Source: Tipula vernalis | Taxonomy: Eukaryota > Arthropoda > Insecta > Diptera > Tipulidae | Reading direction: 5' to 3' | Assembly (NCBI GenBank): GCA_958295665.1 | Contig: OY282560.1 | Location: forward strand, 148,048,091-148,112,090 | DNA length: 64,000 nucleotides | The notes under the pieces: model-generated | The model's database searches: none | What the model saw: only the letters and a program-made list of their open reading frames with translations | Told to the model about the DNA's origin: nothing | Program-made: the position numbers and the translations under genes | Shown: positions 56,050 to 64,000 of the stretch, piece after piece | Position numbering within the stretch: position 1 is the stretch's first letter | Layout: each line of letters begins with the position of its first letter

Positions 56050-59000
56050 TTAACCCTACTCAGCATGGGTTGAGTATTGCAGACTTATTTTAATTTTATT
56101 AGTTGAAAAATAACCGAAAAATAATTATTATTTAATATCTAGAATTACCTACTAACAATTTTTTTCTTGAACCGAATATAAGCCTAACCTTCCCATTTTC
56201 AAAAAACAAACGTAAAAGCGTGCAATAAGCCTCTTGGATGGGGGAAAGTCCAGCATTTTAGTCCTTTTACAGATTACTGGTAGAATGAAAATTCAATGCA
56301 AAGGTATATCTAATATTTCAGAGGCGGCTGGTTTTCAATAGAAAATAAACGCGTAAACCATAATTCTTCTTTTATTTACTTAATTACGTGTCCCACAAAG
56401 TTCTAACACAACACTTCAATTTTCGTTTTATTTTCGTTCATCACACTACCTCGTCACAAGCAAATCTTGTATGTAATGGCTGTTTAAATGCAGAAAATAT
56501 GGTATAATATAAAGGGAAATGACTTTGTTTGGGTCACCTGGACCAAAATCTTGTAGCAGCAATGTGGTAAAAACAAGTTGGTTTTCAAAATTTTTGTTAC
56601 AATAACAACGTTGCTGCTCTGAATTATTTTCTTTTTGGAACTTTTGAATAATTTTCAGTAAAAACGATAACTCTTGAATGATTTCGAAAATCTGCAATAA
56701 TCTTGAAAATTTACCGAACCTCTAATCTCACAAATCTCATCAAATCTTCAACAATATTCTCGATAACAATCAACCTTGGAAAATTTGAAATATTTCCAAA
56801 AAATGTCATCATCTCAACATGCTCCGAGCTTATCAGTATAAAGCTCAATGCTATGAAAATTTCCAAAAAAATCATTAATTTAACAAGACGCAGCTCAAAC
56901 CCTCGTAAATTTCGAGGAATATCGAGAAACCCGAAAAATTTCGAAATGATCGAGAAATACTCTACATATAGCTCAGATTTTCACAAAAAATTTCAAATAC
57001 TCCCAGAAAACTCGAATAAATTTAGAATCTTATACCATATGTAATAATCTCGAAAAAACGAGAAACCACTAAGGGTTTCGATTAATCTGAAAGATATTAA
57101 GCAGATTTCGCAAAACCTCGAATAATCTCGAAAATATTGGATAATATAATGGTTATAATTTTGCTGTTAATTTGCTTAACGATATTTAAATTTGGCAATC
57201 TAGATAACTCAAAAATCTGAATTTAGAATCTCACCTCTGTAAGATCACAAAACAGAATGATATGCTAAAATGATCCCTAAACTAAACTAATTTTAAATAA
57301 TATCTATTACATTGCACTCCATGGCAAAGAACAAACCACAAATAAGCTCTAATCACCTCACATAACTTCTATAAAATATCAGAAATCTCGACATAAGAAC
57401 AAATTCGAATAAGCTAGAATAATCGCAATATTCTCATAAAACTTCGAAAATTCCGAAAATCTTGACGCTACGCTTAATTCAATCCAAACCAAATTCGAGC
57501 AATATCTCTCTCTATACTATACATAAATATATAACACTCCCAGCAAATCTCGGATAAGGTTATAAACCTCGAAGAATCACATAAAATATCGAAAATATCA
57601 TTTTACCTGTAAGTTAGCAACATCTCGAATAATCCCTGTTAAGACAATTCCAATTTAGGCAAATTAAACTGTAGTGAAAAAAATATTAAACCACTAAATC
57701 CGAAAATGGGGGCGTCTGACGGTGTGTCTATTATTATGTACATAAGTATCAAACGAGTTTACAGAATTTTTTCAAAATTGCGACAAAACGCGATTATGTA
57801 AGATATTTCCAGCTCTCGTAACGTGTACATACATAATTCCGTTTTCCTGGAATTGCTTCTTTGTAAATTAAGTTCTCGAAACTTGTAGCTGGAAAAACGA
57901 AAGATGCATAATCGGCACTCACAGGTTAACCGAGGAGGTGAAATAGAAATGTGGATGCACAAAATTTAATAAACAATTCAAAATACATTTGATTCTCGGT
58001 AAAGATCGGTTATTTTCGGATCGATTAAACGAAAAGTTTAGATTAATTGGTTAATCTTAACCGTTTCTGATTTTTCTATCTGTAGTCGAACTCTTTCAAA
58101 TTAAATGCCAAATAAAAAACCAAAGTGTTACAAAACAAAATCAAAAGATGCCAATATTTTCGATTTGACGATTCACTAATCTGACCAGGCCGAAACGGTG
58201 ATGAAATTTCTGTACTATCGATATGTGCAAGTAACAATTTCAGGAAAGACTTCTTGCCATAACTACATATAATCATCTACACTTGAAAATATGAAATGAA
58301 AATTTGGTAGATTTGCATAGGTTTAGAGCGTCCTCTAAAAATTGGGAAGAATAGATGTGTTCTTCATATTACAATAGTCTTTGTAACGTCACGTTGGAGT
58401 AGGCTTATTAGTTTCGAATTGGTACAGAAAGTGCTGTATATAGGATTTCACATATTTTAATAGATTTCGATAAATTTAATGAGAGAGATAGAGCATTTAC
58501 TTCTCAAGCGTGAAAGCCTAATTAATGAAATGATTTCGGTTTTCAAAAATTGAAGCTTGCTCAAGAACAAAATCGAGCCGACATTTTATTTCGTCGATTT
58601 TTTCGGTGACACGAATTGTTTTCGAAAAAAGAAACCTAATCAATGATTTCTATCATTGTTTTATAAAATATAAATGAGAGTACAGGAGCACTTGCCATGC
58701 TGCAGCAAACCTATTAGAAAACGATAAATGATGATTACCAAGATATTTCTTGTAAATTTAGAACAGGAATTCGTTGCACCAAATAGAAATAAACGCAGGT
58801 CTCTCAGTTCTTCACGTCCACCTCACTAACAAAGGGATTAATGAAACTAGTTGCAGTAGCCAACTACTAGGTCTTAGTATAATTCGACCAACCAATTCCC
58901 ATACTAAATTTTGTAGAAATGTTACGCGACGAATATTTGACCTTTACAGTTATGCAGCATATAAAAAGCTTAAGTGCTAGGATTCGCCCGTTAAGTAACT

Positions 59001-59157
59001 GCCAAATTGAATTTTAGTTTTGTTATTTTTGTAAATAAAACATTTTCAAATGTAGTAAATATTTTCAGTTTTCTTTAAAATTACGAGTACATATGAGTCC
59101 GGGAGACTCATCGCATGCGTTTACGCAAGTAAAATAACCCATGCTGATTAGGGTTAA
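56050..59157. mobile_element. Non-coding TTAA-flanked piggyBac-like element
   Basis: TTAA at 56050-56053 is followed by CCCTACTCAGCATGGGTT (56054-56071). The inverse AACCCATGCTGATTAGGG (59136-59153) is followed by TTAA (59154-59157). The ends match at 17 of 18 bases. TTAA duplication and a CCC start are the marks of the piggyBac superfamily. The 3.1-kb interior has no transposase. Much of 56640-57640 is made of AATCTCGAAAA-like words. It has no homology at its ends to the piggyBac at 25672-29004 beyond CCCT. Confidence 0.75.
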
Positions 59158-59560
59158 ATGCAGTTTTTTTTTCCTATTACTCCAGGATGATCATTATGCT
59201 GATATTTCCGAACATATTTGGTGAACTTTAGGAATAATTAATTTATTTACAATAGCGAAAAATATTCACAAAAATACAACTACATGTAAACATAAATCTT
59301 ATTTGACACTTTGGCTGTTTTACCCTGCGAACCATTTTCACGAGATTCGAAAATCTGAACGTATCATTCTCAATTACGTAAAGATCGTATTAATACTTAC
59401 TGATGTTGTGTACTCGTATAACTGCGCAACAAATAACATGTTTTGATATCTTTTTGGTACCACACAGCATTGCCACCAAGAAAAGAAGCAGGACTTCTAA
59501 ACTGCGTTAATTTTGCTTATATATTTAGGCTTCAAGCCAGGCATATAATAGACAAATACA
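59158..59560. other. Probable 3' end and LTR of gypsy copy B
   Basis: Lies directly downstream of the integrase stop on the - strand. The LTR should be here, but its partner is outside the window and no clear polypurine tract is visible on the - strand. Confidence 0.3.
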
Positions 59561-59563
59561 AAT

Positions 59564-60517
59564 TCAAGCGCGGATATCATTGGCATGGTATGTACCCAAC
59601 GGTTTTTCGTTCAGATCTTTAACGCTATACGCAGTATTCCCTAATTTAGAGATGATAATCGCGGGAATAAATTTAGCAGCCAATTTGGCTGAGAATGTAT
59701 CAGGCGCACTACTTTGGTCAAAAGACCTAACAAAAACAGCCTGATCTGGTTGGAAACTTCGGTGCTTACTACGAAGGTTGTACCGGTAAGCGGATTTTAC
59801 ATTGTCTACTTTCAGGTAGTGAATAATTTGGTCACGAATTAAATTTAGCCGAGTATTTTTAGACAACATATACACTTCATTGTCATCCTGTGACAACAAT
59901 AGCTTTCGCAATGCGTAATCCGATCCGTTCAAAGTCATGTGTTGTCCAAACACAATATGATGAAGTGAGTAATGAGTGACATCATGATGGACGTTCCTCA
60001 ATGCCGCAGTGATTTCAGACAAATGAACATCCCATTCGTTATGACAATGATCATCCAAATAAGCACGTATGCTGGAAATCAACGTCCGATTAACTCGCTC
60101 AGATGCGTTGCTTTGTAGTGAATAGATCGGAGTTCGAATATGTCGAACGTCATATTTTTTCAAAAGATTTTGAAATAAATGAGATAGAAATTGTTTGCCA
60201 TTATCCGATGTTATCACCGCAGGCACCGAAAAGAGCAAGAAGACGTCGTTCTCCAGGAATGAACACAATGAGGAAGCAGAAGCTTCACGCAGAGGCTTAA
60301 CAAGAACAAACTTGGAATAATGATCCAACACAATGATCACGTAAGTATTGCCCCGTTTAGAGCGAGGATATGGTCCGAGGAAATCAACAAACAATTTCTC
60401 GAAAGGTCTGGTAGACTCAACTTCCGAACTCATCATCGGTTGCGTGCTGAAATTAACAGGTTTATTAATTTTGCACTGCAAACAATTTGAGATAAAAAGC
60501 TTGATTTGTTTTGCCAT
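59564..60517 (-). pseudogene. Gypsy B integrase
   Basis: A 317-codon open frame with all three catalytic residues: aspartate 45 (LFVDFLGPYP), aspartate 105 (ITSDNGKQF) and glutamate 140 (SNASERVNRT). Two of the zinc-binding cysteines are at its start (CLQC); the histidines lie upstream, before the TAG at 60531. The C-terminal part ends in a chromo-like or GPY-type segment (FIPAIIISKLGNTAYSVKDL). Only the upstream stop separates it from the RNase H frame. Confidence 0.92.
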
Positions 60518-60532
60518 ACCAGACCAGAAAAA

Positions 60533-61378
60533 CTATCTCTGAATTATTTCTATTGTTTTCTTCATACCCAAATGAGCAGAGGTGGGAGAAGAACGGGCCA
60601 GCTCAATAATTTTTTCAGTCAAGGACAATAGAACCACCAACTTCCATTCAGGCAAATCAGTAGACGAATAACGTGGAGCATATGAGGGTAGAATCAAGAG
60701 TTTATTATCACAGATTTTGTAATTATGCTCACAATCCTTTAGCTGTTGAACTCGATTGATTTGTTGTACGTATTCATCGTCCTGAAATTCTGAAGAGTCA
60801 AGGTCAATGTGTAGTACATCATTATCACTTGATGAGTTGAGATTGGACACCAGGCCTTGAATAGAATTCAGAGAAGAAGATAAAGACAGATCATAAATTT
60901 GTGTGGATTCATTACCAGGATTATTCGGGGATGTGTCCAAATCACCTGGGGGCTCACTGTAAAAACTCCGTGACAGAGCATCAGGAACAACATTCACCGA
61001 ACCCTTACGATATCCGATTTCAAATTTAAATGCTTGCAGTTTTAAACTCCAATGGGCGAGTCTGCCTGATAATTCCTTTTGGGACATCAACCGGCGGAGG
61101 CTAGCATGATCGGTGTAGATCGTGAACGGGTAACCCTCGATATAAGGTCTAAACTTTTGGACACTAAGTACTGCGGCGTAACACTCAAGCTCGGTTACGG
61201 AATAATTCCGTTGCGCGGCATTTAATTTGTGCGATATAAATTCGATAGGGTGTTCAGCGCCATCCGAGTCAAGCTGAAAAAGTACATTACCCACGCCAAC
61301 AGCACTTGCGTCGCATTGAATAAAAAAGGGGTGCCCACAGTCAGGATTAGCTAATAAAGGAACAGATGATAAGGCCAA
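60533..61378 (-). pseudogene. Gypsy B RNase H and linker
   Basis: Starts with FIQCDASAVGVGNVLFQ (first catalytic aspartate), then SVTELECYAAVLSVQKFRPY with the glutamate, then YTDHASLRRLM and VVPDALSRS. A linker rich in serine and aspartate follows, leading to the HLGMKKTIEIIQR segment that begins the integrase zinc region. The frame is intact over 281 codons. Confidence 0.9.
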
Positions 61379-62165
61379 TTTAAGCGTTTAGAACGATTTC
61401 TCAGCATATGAGCATTCCACTTAAATTTTGATTTTTTTCCGGTTAGATCAGTTAGTGTAGCAGCTAACAACGCGAAGTTTTTTATAAAACGACGATACCA
61501 TCCACATAAACCCAAAAAGCTACGAATCTATTTTGTAGTTCGCGGTCTTGGAAATTCATTAATAGCTCTACTTTTATCGGGGTTGGTGCGAAGGCAACCA
61601 CACCCACTAAATAACCCAAATATTTAACCTCTTTTAAAGCAAACTGACTTTTATTTAAGTTAATTGTTAATCCAGCATTCCGAAGTAAGGTAGCAACCAA
61701 TTTCAGTAATTCAAGATGTTTCTCAAAAATAGACGAAGTAACTAATAGATCGTCAAGATAGACAAGGACTTTATCGTGTAGTTGGTAAGGTATCACGTGG
61801 TGCATAAGTCAGCACAGTGTTTGGGGAGCATTACACAACCCAAAGGGCATGACATTGAAGTGATACAAGGGACGACCAGGAACCGTAAACGCCGTTTTAT
61901 CGCGGGATTGTGGGTCGAGTGGTATTTGCCAAAAGGCATCTTTTAAATCAATTGCTGAAATGTAGCGTGTTTGATCCAAACGACCCAACCGTCTGTTAAT
62001 AAGGGGAAGCGGATAAGCATCCCTGACCGTCACCTTGTTCACCTCACGGTCATCCAAACACAGTCGCACACGATCATCTTTTTTATGCACCAACGTGACC
62101 GGAGAACACCAGGAACTATGGCTTTGCTCAATGACCTCCAAAAATAGCATCCGATCGACCTGCAC
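61379..62165 (-). pseudogene. Gypsy B reverse transcriptase
   Basis: 62165-61809 gives VTLVHKKDDRVRLCLDDREVN and AIDLKDAFWQIPLD, then FNVMPFGLCNAPQTLC up to a TGA. 61805-61482 continues in the same frame with the catalytic box LVYLDDLLV and LKEVKYLGYLVG. The connection to RNase H (WYRRFIKNFALLAATLTDLT) spans 61500-61400 and contains a frameshift. Confidence 0.93.
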
Positions 62166-62679
62166 TTGACGGGAATTTACTGACTGCTGCCGAGAGTTTA
62201 ATGCTATCTTCTGGTGACAGAGTATGAAACTTAGGAGCTGAAGTAATATCTGCGGAGTCAGCCACCTCGCTTAACGCAGAGATATTTAATGAGAGTCCAA
62301 ACTGATTCCAGAAATCAATTCCCAGGTATAATGGCTGTTCCAAGGAAGGCACCAAATATAACCGAAGATATTGAGTTCGGGAATTATATTGCACCGGAAC
62401 ATAAATATAACCGATCACATTTTGGGATTGACCACTAGCAGTATTTATGAAAGAGGGAAATTTGGGAATTTTAAAATTGTTATCGGTCAACAGCTTCTCC
62501 GAACCACAACCCAAAACACTTACACTTGCTCCACTGTCTAACAGACCTCGGTATGGCACATCATTAACCAGAACATCGGCATAAGGCCGTTTGTCACTGG
62601 TTTCAGAACCGAGTATTGAAGAGACAACGTAAGATCTCATGATCTGACGTTCCTCCCAATATTTTTTTGAACGTAGCAA
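62128..62679 (-). pseudogene. Gypsy B protease
   Basis: Retropepsin loop RGLLDSGASVSVLG near codon 50, and the later GIDFWNQFGL (equivalent to the LLGRDFL segment) near codon 120. It overlaps the start of the reverse-transcriptase frame by 38 bases in a different phase; relatives keep these in one frame, so this is probably a frameshift near 62160. Confidence 0.88.
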
Positions 62680-62712
62680 GCGAGTTTGATTGAAGTTGAG
62701 AATTGCTAACCG

Positions 62713-63505
62713 TCAGTTCGATTGATTATTAGAAGAAAAAGGTGAATGAATGGAGTTTATCAACGATGAGGAAGATTTTACTCGACATTTGGAAGTAGAA
62801 ACGGGCAAACAGGATTCCGACACCATTTGGTCAGAACCAGACGAACCAGATCCAGAAGAGATTTCGGAATCAAGTGACTCTACAAGTACTTTCACTGATT
62901 CGTCTGATTCTTCCCCCCTGGAGTCGTCCTCGGCATTAATTCTGGGTCTGTATTGCTGACCGACTCTATTTTGGTCGAACTGGGGTCTGAGGTGGTTTGT
63001 GATCCATGGATCCCCGATCTCCATGAACCACTGATCTGGTCTCCCGCGCAACGAGTATATTTAGCGCTAATGGTATCTTTTAAGCCACACCGATAACAAA
63101 AATAACCTGTGGATGGGACAGGACAATCCTGGAAAACATGGCCTATGTCTGAACAGTTGAAGCATATAGGATAATGATCCGAACTGGTTGCACGATGTGG
63201 ATTAACTGAAGTAGTAAAATTGTCAGATTTATTAGTTTTTATTGACGTAGTAAGACCTCCAATTGGGGCACGATAAGCGGCTACCGAAGCATTTGGAAAT
63301 TCGGCAGAATAATGTGGATTGCTGACTGGTTCTACCGGCTCACTACTATTCGGATAAACAACATCATTCTCATTAACGATCCGACGAGGATGCATTGAAT
63401 AATCGGGCGGAGATCTGAGCCTCTTTAGGGAATCTTCCTACGCCGTACAACTTTGGATAAGATCGGTTATATGGCTGAATCGATGGTCAGTAAAGTGTTT
63501 CATAT
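62713..63505 (-). pseudogene. Gypsy B gag, zinc-knuckle part
   Basis: 63395-62892 contains CFNCSDIGHVFQDC, a standard C-x2-C-x4-H-x4-C knuckle, then CYRCGLKDTISAKYTRC, a second knuckle without the histidine. A serine- and aspartate-rich acidic tail follows in another frame to 62713. Upstream of 63395 the same frame continues through a TAG (about 63438) into MNNMKHFTDHRFSHITDLI, linking it to the N-terminal gag piece. Confidence 0.85.
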
Positions 63506-63511
63506 TATTCA

Positions 63512-64000
63512 TCAATAATTGAATAAACTCATCCTCACCGTACGGGGTGTGGACATACGACGAATTTCGTAGGGAGCCCGCCTGTCCTTGAAACGATCAT
63601 GAAAAACATTTCGTAAATTATACCAGTTTGCTGAAAGGTTGTATCGTCGGTACGTCCAGTACCACTGCAGTGCCACATCCTTTAAGAGGAGATGTAGGTC
63701 AAGGAGTACTGAGTCAAATGAAATGTTATTGGATCTCACCACCGAATCTAATTGGAACAGGAACATATCAACTGTTATCCCGGTTGGTGATCCATTGTAA
63801 GTGATCCCACAGCGATATAGTGAACGTCTATTGCCATCCACATTAGCAGAGAAATGAGGAGTATAATTTCGTGCTGGAGCCAGATTTAATATACTATTAT
63901 GTAAGTCCGTTGCCCCTGGTAGAAACTGAATATTGCGATTTGGATGAACCTGCTCCGGAGATGAGCGCTCTTTAGAGGCAGGCAATTTTTGGGACGGATT
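63512..64000 (-). pseudogene. Gypsy B gag, N-terminal part
   Basis: Open from the window edge. The capsid-like signature is TVDMFLFQLDSVVRSN, then KDVALQWYWTYRR and WYNLRNVFHDRFKDRR, as in retrotransposon gag domains of mdg3/blastopia-like gypsy elements. The open frame continues past 64000, so the start is not in the window. A frameshift near 63540 separates it from the knuckle part. Confidence 0.85.

Larger units (their letters stand above)
59564..64000 (-). mobile_element. Ty3/gypsy element copy B, running off the window
   Basis: Gag, protease, reverse transcriptase, RNase H and integrase are all present on the - strand in the standard gypsy order. Most breaks are single events: TAG near 63438 in gag, TGA near 61806 (in the usual ..NAPQT.CR.M segment), a frameshift near 61400, and TAG near 60531 between RNase H and integrase. 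That makes it a fairly young, recently disabled copy. The 5' LTR is beyond 64000. Confidence 0.9.

Overview
The window is AT-rich nuclear DNA from an animal, almost certainly an insect. The only host gene I can recognise is a piece of the BCL11 zinc-finger transcription-factor gene (the CG9650 orthologue in flies). It lies on the + strand as three phase-compatible exons at 31644-32086, 32923-33111 and 48735-49051. Long glutamine and asparagine runs in the exons, intron words such as ACTCGTATGTA, and the mix of transposon families suggest a dipteran; this last step is a guess.

Nearly everything else is transposable elements, many nested. 1-5500: a deleted Ty3/gypsy copy (-), a Helitron scrap, a Tc1/mariner-like scrap and a LINE reverse-transcriptase scrap. 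5524-14555: a FLYWCH-MULE (Phantom-type) transposase pseudogene on the - strand, split by a complete BEL/Pao element (BEL-1, 7000-13880) with a 5-bp target duplication ATAGG. 14983-24356: a TATGATGG minisatellite holding a 1.1-kb foldback element, itself split by a second complete BEL/Pao element (BEL-2, 15504-23324) with apparently identical LTRs and a 1750-codon open frame. 24600-25480: a mariner pseudogene. 25672-29004: a TTAA-flanked piggyBac element that also contains the 3' end of a BEL/Pao element. 29450-30510: a decayed BEL gag-protease fragment.

The 15.6-kb BCL11 intron (33112-48734) holds a 5'-truncated BEL/Pao element with an env-like gene (-), a Helitron Rep-helicase remnant (-), a scrap of another BEL LTR and leader (+), a Crypton-type tyrosine-recombinase element (-) with a complex terminal hairpin, and a foldback element built on a 124-bp satellite. 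Downstream (49052-64000) are gypsy, LINE and BED-finger/hAT-like scraps, a previously hidden TTAA-flanked 3.1-kb element with 18-bp inverted ends, and a lightly damaged Ty3/gypsy element (-) that runs off the right edge.

Both complete BEL elements carry a primer-binding site matching the 3' end of tRNA-Tyr. Each has one defect that should block it: a stop codon in the BEL-1 reverse transcriptase and loss of a catalytic aspartate in the BEL-2 integrase. Snap-back palindromes with little or no loop recur through the window (5618-5795, 26453-26547, centre near 46806, 51559-51668) and are either repair scars or assembly artefacts.
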